Below, in pieces: positions 23,096 to 35,334 of a stretch of DNA of 64,000 nt. How positions within the stretch are numbered: the stretch's first letter is position 1; each line of letters begins with the position of its first letter. A program made the position numbers and the translations under genes. A model generated the notes under the pieces. It was not told where the DNA came from. It did not search any database and saw only the letters and a list, made by a program, of their open reading frames with translations. The DNA lies in the NCBI GenBank assembly GCA_026826555.1, contig JAKSZT010054576.1:13665250-13729249 (forward strand), written 5' to 3'. Source of the DNA: Tolypeutes matacus. Its lineage: Eukaryota > Chordata > Mammalia > Cingulata > Chlamyphoridae.

Positions 23096-23289
23096 GTACA
23101 ATTTTCCATACTATGTCAAAGGGCTATTGCAGATATTAGACCATTTTTTTTTGGCCTTTTAAGGATAGCAATTGCATAAGTTTCCTCCTATTACTTGACC
23201 CCCTTTGATGCTGGGTGAGTTGGCAGGTCAAGAAATAAAACCAGCGATATATAAATGATTAAATCAGAGAAGAAGAGGGGGAAAATAAG

Positions 23290-23490
23290 AGAGGAAATTG
23301 AGCCTGCTATGTACCCGGGACTCAGGCATTTGATGGATGGGCTTAATTTAATTTTCATGATGATTTTCATGGCAACATAAGCATCATTATTGCCTGGTTC
23401 ACATATACAGAGCTCAGGTGCAGAAAAGTTAGGGGACACACCTGTGATCCAGTCCTGGTGTGTCTGACTCTAAAGTGTTTGCTTTTCCCA
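23290..23490 (-). repeat. MIR SINE, antisense
   Basis: CCTGCTATGTACCCGGGACT, TAATTTTCATGATGATTTTC and a GTTCACATATACAGAGCTCAG block follow the antisense MIR layout. Confidence 0.55.
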
Positions 23491-23494
23491 CTGC

Positions 23495-23850
23495 CATCAC
23501 AGGGTTGAGCAATTCTCCTCCTAAGCATCTACCCTAGAGAAAGTCTAACACAGGTATGCAGGGAAACCTATACAAAAATATCAGTTTGCAGCAGTAAAAA
23601 CAAATGATACACCACCAAATGCCTACCAATGCGAGGCAGGATAAATAAACGGGAGCATTTAAACACCAAAGGAGTAGATGGCAGTGAAAGTGAATGAACT
23701 AGAGGTCCAGATAGTACCTATCAAGTGCAGGAAAAAGCAAAGTGTGGATGAAAAAAAAATAACCTGCCAAAGAAGACATTAGTAAAATGCCATATTATAT
23801 CAAGGTTTAAAAACATACATTGTTTAAGGATACATCTATGTAACAGAAGT
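23495..23850 (+). mobile_element. Old L1 (L1M-type) 3' fragment, sense
   Basis: GAGCAATTCTCCTCCTAAGC, ACCCTAGAGAAAGTC, the GATAAATAAACGGGAGCATT block and AAGTGAATGAACTAGA are the decayed C-terminal ORF2 region and 3' UTR of an old L1. Confidence 0.6.
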
Positions 23851-23999
23851 GTTCAAATTCAAGGGGTTATAAGCACCAAATTCAACATCGTGGTAGCTTT
23901 GTTGATCAGTGTAAGAGGGATGATATTGGAAGGCAGTGATTTAGGAGGTGTCATTGGTTCCTGTGCCCTTTGCCTTAAACTGGGTGGGTGTTTTATATC

Positions 24000-24110
24000 A
24001 TTTAATGCCTTTATTTTTGGTAGTGGAAGTGCTTTATCTAAAACAGAGGGGCGCCTTGCCTAAGGTCACCCAGCAGGTCCTGATCCTAGCCCAGTGCTGC
24101 TTGCCCTACA
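24000..24110 (-). repeat. MIR fragment, antisense
   Basis: GCCTTGCCTAAGGTCACCCA followed by GCAGGTCCTGATCCTAGCC is the antisense MIR core. Confidence 0.55.
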
Positions 24111-24459
24111 GCGAGCTGTCAAAAAAGCAAGTCATTATCAGTACCGTGCAATTCGGGGAAGATGAGAAATGCAGCATTGAGTAATCCTTATTTTCACCTG
24201 CTTCCTTCGGATTACTACCTTTCCATCGCCCTTAATGACTTCTTTCATGGTGTTTATGTTGCCCCATATCCCAGGGTATGGTTTGATTTCTGTCATGGTT
24301 TCAGTGCAGGGAAAAGGAACTTCCTCTCATGGGCTCAATTAGGAAGTCTTTCGAAAACGCCTGGGAAAAGTAAACATCCCATCAATAAGGCTGGCATGGC
24401 AGACACTGTTGTTTGCCTCCCCAATGGCCCTTCTGTGCTAACAGAGAACTGTCTCCCAT

Positions 24460-24800
24460 GATAGAGGCAGGAAATTGTGACTACTTACTTTCCCAGACTC
24501 CCAATGGCATAGCCAGTGACCCAATCCCCACAAAGGGGAAATCAGCTGAGGGGTTTCTAGGAAATAAAATTCCTCCATCAGCAAGAAAGGGAGAGATACA
24601 AGGAGAAAGCCTCTCTCTCCTCTCTTTCTGCTTTGTATGTTGTCATGTAAAGATGTGATTTTTGGAGCTTTGGCAGCCATCTTGTGACCATGAAGAAAGG
24701 GCAAAGAGAACCATCGAGAAGCCATTTTGAGCTGCTGAAGTAAACCCTGGAATCATCTAACCCTGAATTACCTCTTAAGAGGGAAAACACGAGTCACTAT
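24460..24800 (+). mobile_element. Old LTR-like repeat
   Basis: The blocks GGCAGCCATCTTGTGACCAT, GAAGAAAGGGCAAAGAGAAC and TTTTGAGCTGCTGAAGTAAA resemble ERVL-type LTR sequence I have seen. Boundaries and family are not certain. Confidence 0.4.
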
Positions 24801-24934
24801 TATTAATCTACTTTTACCCCAGTGATCTACTACTAGCATCTCACTGTTCTGTGGAATGAAAGATAAGCAGGTATTTCATCCAGGTACGAATCACCTGGAC
24901 CCATGTACTTAGATGTGATATGTTAAAAATTGTA

Positions 24935-25400
24935 AATTGATGTCTGCCCCTGCCTTGCTTAAACCAAACAAGGGCTCCTTATTGCTCCCCAGTTAAGACT
25001 AGAAGTCCTTTCCAAAGCCTTCTAGGCCTGGCTTGAGCTGGCTTCTGCCTGGCCACCCTCTCTGTATCACTTAGTGCTCCAGTCACATTAATTCTGCTGT
25101 GGTTTTGTTTTACTCTCTCCAGTTTGCCAAACCTTTTTCCAGCTCAGGGCTTTTACACAAGCTGGTCCCCTTTCCTGCAGGCTCTTTCTTTCTCACTTTG
25201 CCTGGCTAACTTGTTCTCAGTTTTCCATTCTCACCTTACCTATAACTTCATCAGGGAGACCTTCCCGCTAGTTTATCTCCTATCGCCTTGCTTTGACTTC
25301 ATGGCCCTTATCTTCATTTATATTTATACATTTCTCTGTGTGTTTATGTTTCTTCAACCTCATTCTCCTCCAACCCAAGATATGTACCCTATTTTACCAA
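24935..25400 (+). mobile_element. L2 LINE 3' region, sense
   Basis: GGGCTCCTTATTGCTCCCCA, TCTAGGCCTGGCTTGAGCTG, CTCAGGGCTTTTACACAAGC and CATCAGGGAGACCTTCCCGC form the L2 order. Confidence 0.7.
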
Positions 25401-25974
25401 AGTGAAGATCTGAGCCATCAACCCTCCCTTTTCAAAATGACTGGAGAGAATATTAGCTAGTCTTAATATTATGCCTGCTCATGGCACAGAGGTAAACTCT
25501 GTGGCCTTAGCCTGGCATTCAGAGTCACCTTGAATTCATCCCTCCTTCATTCATTCAACAAATATTGACTGCACACCTCTTACATACTGTTCTTGGTAAT
25601 AATCTGCCTTTCCTCTATTATTTTCTCTCCAATCCTCAGGGAGTTATCTCCCTTGCAAAACATCTCATTTTATGCATATCATGGAAGCTGTTCTTCTCTA
25701 AACCTCATCCTAAATACTATTCTTTTCATATGTTTGCTCGAGCTCTTCTTTTCACCTAAAATGCCTTCCCACTCTGTCTCCACCCAATTACACTTTACCT
25801 ATCTTTAGATGCCCACCCAAAATCTGTTATTCAAAAAATATTAAGTACCTACTATGTGCCTCCCTGTCTCTTGCATCAGATTGGAGACCATCGGGTGGGG
25901 GTGGGGGGGAGACATAGAGCATGTGTAGTTTCTCTTTGTGACCTATACAATCTCTTGCACATAGTTTGCTGAAT
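25401..25974. other. Mixed L2/MIR scraps and unique sequence
   Basis: TTCATTCATTCAACAAATAT (25,545) and TAAGTACCTACTATGTGCC (25,842) look like antisense L2/MIR ends, and CACCTAAAATGCCTTCCC recalls sense L2. No gene was seen. Confidence 0.4.
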
Positions 25975-26540
25975 TGTGGTGTTACTGGATTTTGTCTAGA
26001 TTCCTGACTTATGCTGCAGAAATGAATTTCAGAGCATGTCAGGTTAGTTAGGCCAGTAATTTATTAAGGTAGGGAAGGAAGAGAAATGGGAGAAAATAAC
26101 AGATCATGGGTCCCTGGTAGAGGGTAAGGGGCTGAAGAGTGACAAAGAGGGCTGATTTATAGACTACAATTTCCCATTATATAAATGCCCAGGTTTTACT
26201 TGCGTGTTGATCCGCACAGGGGGGACATGGTGAGAGCAGGGTGCAGAAGCCAAGAGGGCCGAGGAGAGAGCGGGAGAGCAGAGAAGACTTGACCTTTGCA
26301 CCTGCTTTTAACCAATTAATAATTCCACCCCTTTGGCATGGGAGGAGTCCCAGCTGTTTGCTGATTTGATCGATTACCCCACCCATCAATCCCCCAGGTG
26401 GACCCAATGATAAGGCCCCTAGGGCTTCTCCTGGCTTCTGGAGAAATCTTGCAAGGACCTTCCAGCAGCCATTTTGGGGTACTGATGTCCACATGGATCT
26501 CTTGCCAGGTTCCAGATCCATCTATTGATTCCCTATTTCA
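25975..26540 (-). mobile_element. Endogenous retroviral LTR, antisense, class-I-like
   Basis: Read on the minus strand the block starts TGAAATAGGGAATCAATAG and ends TAACACCACA, the TG...CA rule for LTR ends. A TATA-like TTTATATAAT lies near 26,185-26,176. An AATAAA (plus TTTATT, 26,060-26,065) lies about 120 bp after it, as for a promoter, R region and polyadenylation signal. No internal retroviral gene adjoins it. No clear target-site duplication was found, so the boundaries are provisional. Confidence 0.5.
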
Positions 26541-28669
26541 CTAGCCAGCTTCAGTGGGAAGGAAGAAAAGTCTGAAGACTATAATCACAAACCTACACCT
26601 CTTTTGCCTCCAAGGCAAATAGTTGCTAACACTTTTGATCATGGGATGCCCCCCCCCCCCAATGAATGGCCTCCCCATTAGTAGAATAATTATATAAAGA
26701 TTATATGTTGAACCATATACTCTCCAAGCAATAGTGCACATATGACAGACATTGAAAAGCATGAAACAAAAAATAAGGTAAACAGAAATTCTCATATTTT
26801 CATCCAGCATGCAATGGATCATCTGGCCTATCTGATTCAGAGACCATTTGCTCTAACCTCAGAGGATGGCTGACTCTTTCTCTTTCACGTGGAATGAATA
26901 CGAACATCTTCTTGAGGAAAAGCAAGACATTTCAGATGCAATGACAGAGAATAATTTGACCTGAAGCTTCTACCTCCCATGACCCCAGGATCTCTGTTCT
27001 CTGGCACTTCCTTGAATGGACCTGACAGCCAAAGGATTAACTCTTTTTTTTTTTTCTCTCCCTCTTCCTTGCCTCAAGCATTACCCAAGATTAAGCAGCA
27101 GGCTGTAGACCTGGACTGAATTAAGGAGCTAGCTATGAAGGTACTAGTGCCTTATCTTGCTTGTGTTTTTCCTGTGGATGAAGCAGCAACTTTTTCTTCC
27201 TAGGTGGGCGGGGGATTTTTGTGCATGTCTCATGCTTTGGAAAAAGCTAGCATGCCAGGAAACACATCCAGATATGGTTTCTTTTGGGATGTCACAACGA
27301 TTTGCAAAGAGCCACGCCATCTCCTTCCCATCCCACTCGCTCCTCATGTGCAAAATGAGATCCAGCTGCTTCACTAGGTGTCTCCAACCAGCCCCCTGGC
27401 ATCTCTGCAGCACGCCGCCCCTTTAGAAACTAGCCTGAGTCTGAGCCATCACCTGGAGCCCGGCCTGTGCAGGTCATTCCGCCAAGGGGTTTTAGCAACC
27501 CTCTGCCCGGGTGGCCCCCCTTCGAGCATCAGGGTTCTGGTAATAAAACCACCAGGTACCCTGCTAAGGTCTCTCTTCCTGGCCTGGGCCCTGCATGCCA
27601 GTTTGGGCAACCAACTGTTGCAGGTGTAGCACTCAAAGTCCTGTGTCCTGGGAAACTCCTTGGTCCAGGAAGGACCACCTCTGTCCTTTGTGGGGCCCAT
27701 TGCATAATGAAAAAGCAGGGCCCCTTCTTCAACAATCATTAAGAATTTCAAGATGGTGTCAGGAGAACATGAAACCAAATGGAGTGCTCTTCTGAGCACA
27801 GAATAAGACCCCAGAGATGCCAGCAGAGGTCCCAGGCAACTGGTTTAGTTGGTCACCATTTTCCTAATCCAGAGATCCGGAAAAGAACACATGTCGTCAC
27901 TTCCACAAGGTTGTTAGTGTCTCACAGCAACAGGTGTGACAGATCCTGCTCCCACTTTCTACTCCTTCCTCCATCTCAGCCGGAGTTTCCTCAAACACAA
28001 ATTCATGCCTCTCCCCAGCTTAAAGTCCTATAGTGCCCTTCCTACCACATACAGTATTCTCAAGTGTGAGTAATAATAATAACAATGCAAAAATATGCAG
28101 ACTCCTAATATTGACTTAAATTATTTTTACTAAACTGTTGCTTAAGTCTCAGCATAGAACTTTGTGTGCTAATAGTTCTTACGCGATGATAAAGACACGT
28201 TTAGAAATTAAAAGATAGGACTACAGAAGCAATAAATTTCACATTAGCCACATTAATGGGACACATGAGGTTGTCTTGCCGAAACTAAAGTGCCCCTTGC
28301 AGAGGATTATGGCCTCGTGTTTCCTGCTTTGTTCCTTTCCATGGAGATTCTCCTTCCTGCTCGGCTCCTAGGGTGCTGACTCAGTTATACACTTTCTCTC
28401 TTTGAACAAGTTGTGATACCCTTGTTGACAGCATGTCCTGACACCATCGGAACCTCCCTTTACGTATCAAGTCCGCCTCTGTTCTTTTCCCATTAACCCA
28501 TGACACTAAAAGGTATATGCTAATGGGATCATAAATATTAATGCAAACTTGGGCCCCGGAATCCCAAGGTAGCTCCGAGTATAAGTGGAACATGTAGGTG
28601 ACCTAGAAATGCCTACCTGAATTTAAAAATTATCACCGAAATAAGAAAAATATTAACAATAAGAATAAA
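26541..28669. other. Mostly unique sequence, no gene recognised
   Basis: There is a C-run at about 26,648-26,660 and a T-run at 27,043-27,054. GC-rich DNA at 27,360-27,680 carries overlapping frames on both strands (up to 116 codons) without recognisable domains. The stretch 27,690-27,790 (CCCATTGCATAATGAAAAAG onward) resembles an interspersed repeat that I could not name. Confidence 0.4.
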
Positions 28670-28870
28670 TGTCATTTATTGAGCAACTACTCTGTTTCAG
28701 GTACTGTTGTAAGTACTTGCCATGTAAGAACTTACTGGAACCTCACAACCCTGAGGCAGGCATTATTATTATTGCCATATTACAGATGAGAAAACTGAGG
28801 CTCAGCGAGGTGACAGGAGCTTGTCCTGAGTCATTCAACCAGAAGTTTTCTGAGAAAAAGTGCTCAGAGT
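28670..28870 (-). repeat. MIR SINE, antisense
   Basis: CATTTATTGAGCAACTACTC, TCACAACCCTGAGGCAGGCA, ATTACAGATGAGAAAACTGA and GGCTCAGCGAGGTGACAGG are antisense MIR blocks, well preserved. Confidence 0.85.
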
Positions 28871-28924
28871 GAACTCACAGACCTCTTATCAGACATAAGG
28901 GATCTTGAGGGGTCCTTGGATTCC

Positions 28925-29330
28925 AGTCTGGGATATACTAGCCCACAGGCTGACGTTCAAACTCCTGAGTCCTTCTTCGTCTTGCCCACCAGCCTCCCCA
29001 CCCCATCCTTGCTGCTTCCCATCTCATCGTCCCTTTATACTTTTACCGTCTGGGCTACTTCAAACTCCAAGAGAGCATCAAGCCCTCTCGCGCTTTTCTG
29101 TTCCTTTGGCTTAGAGGCCTGGAAGTTTCTTTCCTTCCCTTTCTTACGTGGGAACCCCCTACATGTTTGTCAGGATGCTCAGCAGCTCCTGTGTGGAATG
29201 CTATTCCCAAACAAGGCAAGGCTGGCGCTCCTCCTTTGGGGCCCCACGATGTCTGACCCGCTGGGCAGAGTGGTAGGTCGTTATCTCCCCCGTCACATCC
29301 TCTTCTCAAAGACATGGTGTGTCCTCTTCA
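28925..29330 (+). mobile_element. L2 LINE 3' region, sense
   Basis: GCTGACGTTCAAACTCCTGA, CTTGCCCACCAGCCTCCCC, CTCCTGTGTGGAATGCTATTC and CCAAACAAGGCAAG follow the L2 3' UTR. The 228-codon frame (28,916-29,602) across this L2 and the next MIR is fortuitous. Confidence 0.55.
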
Positions 29331-29454
29331 CAGCCCCTGCACCGACCGGCAGCTCCATAGAACTGAGCCAAGCAGAGCCTTCCCCACTGGAGATTTTAAA
29401 TTACGAAGCCCAGAGTCTACGGGAACCTGAAGTCAGAAGCTGCGGTGTAACTAC

Positions 29455-29690
29455 CGCCAGCACGTGTTTAGTGCTACCTGTGACAGGCCCTCTTCTAAGG
29501 GTTTTGCACATTTCACCGTATTTAAGGTTCTCAGCCAGCCTAGAGGACAGGTATCACTCTCTCCCCATTTTACGCATGGGGAAGCTGATGCACAGAAGAT
29601 AACGAACGTCTCCACGGTCGAACAAACGGGCAGCACCAGTGTGTGAGTCCAGAGTCCATGGTCTTAGCCACTACACGGTCCTGCCTCTTT
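29455..29690 (-). repeat. MIR SINE, antisense
   Basis: GTGTTTAGTGCTACCTGTGA, CAGCCTAGAGGACAGGTATC, CCCCATTTTACGCATGGGGA and GGTCTTAGCCACTACACGG are the antisense MIR blocks. Confidence 0.75.
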
Positions 29691-30198
29691 TATTTCAGGT
29701 GTGCTAGAGCTGCAAAGCCACAGGCCAGCTGCAAGTACCCAGGATCAGAAACTTAGAGGGCGAAAGGGGAATAAGGTGGTTCACAGTGAGTACAAGAGAC
29801 CATGAGTGCAGACAGAGGCAAGGTTAGATGAAAGGCCACCTCCGCGGCCGCGGCCTCTGCTCAGGACCTTCTGGTGGGCTGTCTTGTCTTGGAGTCCAAG
29901 AGTTTCCCATGTGTCTTTTCCATTGACTCTACCCACCACCTTTTTCCTTTTCCCTGTCTTAGATGGAGAGAATTCTTGTTCCTTGCCACCAATACTAAAA
30001 AGCCCAGATCACTGGAAATCCACCAGCATGGATGAACTCTGAGGCCCTTCAGATTTGGAATTTTCCTGCATCTAAATGGGAGCTCACCTGTTTGCTCACC
30101 TAAGGCAATATTTTGGTCATACTTATATTAAAAGTTATTTGTGGCTTATCTGAAATTCAAATTAAACGGGGATTCTGTATTTTATTTGGCAACTCTAA
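29691..30198. other. Unique sequence with a NotI-type GC cluster
   Basis: The short block CCTCCGCGGCCGCGGCCTCT (29,840) is strongly CpG-rich inside otherwise ordinary DNA. No exon or repeat was recognised. Confidence 0.45.
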
Positions 30199-30305
30199 CC
30201 TGGGAATGCAGAATCCCAGACCCCACTCATCTATTGAATCAGAATTTGCATTTTAACAAGATCCCCAAGAGATTAGTATGTACATTAAGGTTTGAGAAGT
30301 TTGAG
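30199..30305 (-). mobile_element. MER5A-like MITE fragment, antisense
   Basis: GAATGCAGAATCCCAGACCC, CTATTGAATCAGAATTTGC, ACAAGATCCCCAAGAGATTA and ACATTAAGGTTTGAGAAG are MER5A blocks in reverse. Confidence 0.75.
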
Positions 30306-32794
30306 ATCAGATTAAAGTGATGGTACAGCAACTCCTGGTTGATCAGAGACCCAAACTCTCCTCATCTTTCCACCCTAGCATGGTTTACATCTAGGTCACT
30401 TCGTGGTCTAAGAGAGCTTCTGGGCTTCTCACCACAAAGTCTGAGTTCCAGATAGAAGCAAGGGGGAAAGTTTGAGAGGTATTTCCCTAACAGCCCCACC
30501 GAATGGTCTCTATTCACATCTCATTGGCTGCTTGTACCTGTAAGGGAAGCTGGTTTATTTGTTATATAATCTTTCAGCTTGTCCCAGGGTGGTTCTATGC
30601 CTTAGGGAGAAGGAAGAGGATTTGATATTCAGCCTGTAGCTAGCAAGTGCCTGCCACTCTTTAACCCTGAGATTTGCCTTTTAAGATTTCTGTAAGTTAA
30701 GTGGAGCGTCCAACGAAAGCAAAAGGGTAAGGAAGGTAAACTAGGCCTCTGAAATAAGGTTACTTTAAAGAGAGGGAGAGTCTTAGCTGTGTCTACACCA
30801 GGGATAATATGACACTCAACTCCACAATAGTCTCAGGGTTCACAGAGAAGGGCAATTTGGGGTATAGGTTTGCCTGATGCAGAAAAGCCCCTCATAGACC
30901 TAATATGCCTGGGCTCCAGGGAGCAATGGCCAATCACAGGAATTTTAAAGAGTTGCAAGTTTGCAAGACAAAACATAAAACACCACTGGCTTCAACCCCA
31001 AGGAAGTGAGGCTGTTCTCTCAAAGAACCACTGCAGCCTGTGTTGCGGTTTAGGTTACAAAGGGGAACGTCTTTGACCTGGGCAGCTCCAGTCTTCAACA
31101 GCGACATCATGTGGCTGCAAGAAGCAACGGCAGCGACGGATGGATGAGACTCGGTGTTCTCTGCTCATTGTTGAAGAGATTCAATTCCCTTTAGACTGCT
31201 TTTAGTCTTCTACCATTTAGGACCACTGAGGATTGGGTGTGCGTGGAAGGAGCTTGAAAATGGAGCACTTGATGTCTCAGATTGAGGAACGGAGAAAATC
31301 ATTGCGATGTTGGCGATGTTGGTGATAGTAAAGAAGATATTTTTGGTGAGGACCACTTTTCCTTGCCCCTCAAATCTCATCCCTTCAACTAGATTACTTT
31401 AAAGAGAGGGAGAGCTAGGCCAAGCCCTTGGATCTTCTGAAGCCAGATCTCCCTCAAGTAATGCCATGCTGGACTGAACTGAGGTTTTGAGATGTTTGTT
31501 ATATAGCATGCGGAAACAATTCCAAAACAAGAAGCTTATCTTTTCAAGTAGCAGTTGAGCATGGCAGGCAAGTGGTGGCTGCAATTAGCCTGTTGTAAGT
31601 CGTGGAGCGTTATTAGCAAACCACTTCCCTTTAAGTGACCTTCCTTTCGGGGCAATTTGCAGAATAGAGATAAAAGTCCCCAGTGCCAAGTTTTGGCTCC
31701 TCCTGGAGGAGTACACAGTGACCCCACTTATACTCTGGGTTGTGGTTCTCTAACAGAAGTGGGCTGGGAAAGGTGAGAAGTAGAGTGAAATGTCTGCTCT
31801 TGGGAAGGGAGAGGTCTGAATGGATGAGAAACCACAGTGGGCTGAATTCGGAAGATATGTCCAGTGTCATCAATGAGAAGAGCAAGGTAGGGCCCCAGTT
31901 TTTGTGCAGGCAAAGTGCCAGTTAGCCAAAACCAAACATCCTCTCTCTGCATATAAGAAGGATATTTAGAAGAAGGAGAGGGAGAGGCAAACCATGGGGA
32001 GAGGAAGGGAAGGAGGAAGAGTCCTTCAACTCTAAAGGCCTGAAATTTCAAATGGCTTGTATAAAAATGCATCCAATGAGTTCAGAGTCAATGACTCACC
32101 AGTTACATGTGGCTTCAATTTCCTTTGAAATCCAGATGTGTTTGAAAAGAAGAAAGAGCAAGGGTAGGATGAAAGAGAGCCTGGGTCTCATCATTTTCCT
32201 CAAAACAGAGCTTCGGATATTTTTGGTCATCCCTTCTGAGTTCTCAATGCCCAGCGGATTCAGTCGATGTGGATGACACACCTATTCTCTGGAGAGGAAG
32301 TATTGGCAGATACCTGAACATGGATCTCACATTCTGTAATGTTGCAACCAACTGACTTCTGCATTTAAGAGGCCATGAATTCAGGCATCTGGAAATTAAG
32401 CAGGAAATCCAGCTCACGGCTACAGCTTGTCAGTTTATTGCAACCACGACTGGCTTAGAGTATCTTTTCTAAAACACATCAGCAACTGTGTCTTCATTGT
32501 GTCAATGCAATTTCAGACACTTGTGTGAAGAATGCTTGCTTTGTTTGATGCCAGATGGAATCTTCCACATGTGTCACCTGCAGTTTAAAGAGTGTAAATT
32601 GTCCACCTACATGGCCCTCTGTCTGAAGGACGTGAACTCGAGTGGCTCCTTTTGCCTGAGTGTTCCGTTCTCATTCATTTCTGCATTCAACTGAATGTTT
32701 GTCCAAGGTCTTTGGCCTTGGAAGTTGAGAATAAACACCTGACTCATGTGAGAATTGATCTCATGATTGTGAAAAGGTTGTTATGGTTGTACAT
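30306..32794. other. Unique sequence, no gene recognised
   Basis: About 2.5 kb without a repeat I can name. A 21-bp exact direct repeat occurs at 30,760-30,780 and 31,394-31,414 (core ACTTTAAAGAGAGGGAGAG). A small open frame at 32,488-32,694 (68 codons, Cys-rich) has no recognisable family and is probably chance. Confidence 0.4.
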
Positions 32795-33167
32795 TTAATC
32801 AGTCAATTAATTAATCACTTTTAATGGAACAGCTTTATGAGATAGAATTCACATTCTATACAATTCATTCATTTAAAGTGTATAGTTCAGAGGTTTTGAA
32901 TATGTTCACAAAGTTGTGCAACCATCGGCCCTATCTAATTCCAGAATGTTTTCATCATCCTAAAAAGAAACCCAATACCCATTAGCAGTCATGCACCATT
33001 CCCCACTCTTCCCAGGCCCTGGCAATCACTAATCTACTTTCTGTCTCTATGGACTTACCTATTTGGACATTTGATATAAATGGACTCAATATGTGTTCTT
33101 TTGTGACTAGCTTCTTTCCTTGACATACTGTTTTCAATGTCCATCTATGTTGTAGCATGCCATAGTA
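32795..33167 (-). mobile_element. Old L1 3' end, antisense (first copy)
   Basis: AACAGCTTTATGAGATAG, CATTTAAAGTGTATAGTTCA, AGTTGTGCAACCATCGG and AACCCAATACCCATTAGCAG form the antisense 3' UTR of an L1M-type element. It ends where a second copy of the same 3' UTR begins at about 33,168. Confidence 0.75.
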
Positions 33168-34808
33168 TTTTATTTATTTATTTTTACAAAATTTTTTTTG
33201 TGATCAAATATATATGTAACACATAAATTTGCCATTTTAACAATTTTAGGTGTACAATTCAGAGGCAAACATTATATTTACAATATTGTGCAAACATCAC
33301 CACCCCCCCAATTCTAAAACTTTTTCATTATCCCAAACAAACTTTGTATCCATTAAATAATTACTCCCCATTTCTCTCTTCACCCAACCCTTGGCAACCT
33401 CCAAACTACTTTCTGTCTCTATAAATTTGCCTATCCTAGATAATTAATAGAAGGGGAGTCATACAATAATTGTCCTTTTGCCTGGATCATTTCACTTAGC
33501 AAAATGTTTTCATGGTTCATCCACATTGTTACATGCATCAGAACCTCATTACTTTTTATGGCTGGATTCTATTCTATTGTGTGTATATATATATATCACA
33601 TTTTATTTATCCATTCATCTTTTGATGGACACTTGGGTAGTTTCCACCTTTTTGGCTATTGTGAACAATGCTGTTATGAATGTTGGCATTCAAGAATCTG
33701 TTTGAGTCTCTATTTTCAATTCTTTGGGGGTATATATGTAGGAATGGAATTGCTAGGTCATATGGTAATTCTATGTTTAACTTTTTAAGGAACCATATAA
33801 CTCTTTCCCACAGTGACTGAACCATTCTACACTTCCAGAAGCAATTAATGAAGGTTCAATTTCTCCACATCCTTGCCATCACTTGTTATTTTCTGACTTT
33901 TTGATAAAAGCCATGCTAGTGGGTGTGAAGTGGTTTTGAATTGCGTTTCCCTAAAAAATGGATTAATGATGTTGAGTATATTTTTATGAGCTTATTGGCC
34001 ACTTGTATAACTTCTTTGGAGAAATGTCTATTCAAGTACTTTGTCCATTTTTAAGTTGGGTTGTTTGTCTTTTTGATGTTGAGTTGTAGGAGTTCTTTAT
34101 ATATTCTGGCTATTAAACCCTTATTGGAAATGATTTGCAATTATTTCCCACCATTCTCTAGGTTGTCTTTTCACTTTCTTTATATGTCCTTTGATGTACA
34201 AAAGTTCTAAATTTGAATGAAGTCCAATTTATCTGTTTTTTTTTTTTTCTTTTGTTGCTCATGCATTTGGCACCACACCAAAGAATCTATTGCTAAATCC
34301 AAGGCATGAAGATTTTCCCTAGCTCTTATATTTAGTCATTGATTCCTTTTGAGTTAATTTTTGTATATGGTGTGAGATAGGGGGTCCATCTTCATTCCTT
34401 TGCACATAGAATTCCAGTACCATTTGTTGAAGAGACTATTCTTTCACCATTGAATAGACTTGGAACCCTTGGAACCCATAGATATACAGGCTTATTTCTG
34501 AACTTACAATTCCATCCCTTTGGTGTATATGTCTATCCTTGTGCCAGTACCACACTTCCTTGATTATCATTTCTTTGTAGTAAATTTTGAAAGTGAGAGT
34601 ACTCCAATTTTGTTCTTTTTTTTTCAAGATTGTTTTGGCTATTTGGGGCCCCATGCAATTCAATATGAACTTTGTGGATTGGCTTTACCATTCTGTAAAT
34701 ATAGCTGTTGGAATTTTGATAGGGATCATCTCCAACTTTTGTTGTAGAACTCTCTCCTCCTTCAATTTAGTCAAAGTTTGCTCTGTATATTTGAGGGGGT
34801 TGGTGTTA

Positions 34809-34813
34809 GGTGC
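34809..34813. repeat. 5-bp target-site duplication of LTR copy 1, left
   Basis: GGTGC here is repeated at 35,330-35,334, immediately outside the LTR. Five-base duplications are typical of ERVL-class integration. Confidence 0.75.
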
Positions 34814-35329
34814 TATTGCAGTTGGGCAGTTTGATGTAATTATGAATTCCAAAAATATAATTGGATCATGCTTGTAAACTGATCTCTTAATCTGGGCGTT
34901 GACTGGGCCACGTCAGTAGGGCGTTGAGCCCCACCCCTTTGGTGGGTGGGGAATTGAATATAAAAGGCAAGGCAAGAACCGAGTTGAAGCAGTCTTTTGA
35001 GAAGCAGTTTTGATGTTGGAAAGAAGGCCCCAGGAGAAGAGAAGCGAGCCGTTTGCCTGATCATCTACAGCTGACCTTGTGCAGGAACCAGAAGAGCTAA
35101 GCCCGGAGAGAAACGCAGCCCTGGGAAGAGAGGAACCCCAGAAGCCTGAACCCTGGCAAACGCCGGCAGCTGTCTTGCTCTAACACGTGGCAATGGACTG
35201 TGGTGAGAGAAGAAACTTAACACTTTATGGCCTGGTATCTGTGGACTTCTACCCCAAATAAATACCTTTTATAAAGACCAACCCATTTTTTGGTATTTCA
35301 CATTAGCACTCCTTTGGCTGACTAATACA
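34814..35329 (+). mobile_element. Solo LTR, lineage-specific family, copy 1
   Basis: The unit is 516 bp, begins TATTGCAG (TG decayed to TA) and ends ACTAATACA. It has a TATAAAA box at 34,959-34,965 and AATAAA at 35,257-35,262, so the promoter and polyadenylation signals of an LTR are recognisable. It lies in the endonuclease part of an older antisense L1, whose sequence resumes after it. A second copy lies at 41,647-42,261. No internal retroviral sequence adjoins, so it is a solo LTR left by recombination. The 5-bp duplication suggests class III (ERVL). Confidence 0.85.
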
Positions 35330-35334
35330 GGTGC
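35330..35334. repeat. 5-bp target-site duplication of LTR copy 1, right
   Basis: GGTGC, identical to 34,809-34,813; the interrupted L1 sequence continues from here. Confidence 0.75.

Noticed and set aside
28916..29602. 228-codon open frame on the plus strand
   Set aside because: It runs through a decayed sense L2 and into an antisense MIR, so it cannot be an old conserved gene; no family signature.
29838..29862. GCGGCCGC cluster as a CpG-island promoter
   Set aside because: Only about 20 bp are CpG-dense; too short and isolated.
32488..32694. Cys-rich 68-codon open frame
   Set aside because: No recognisable family, no upstream promoter or splice signals that I can defend, and its length is within chance expectation.
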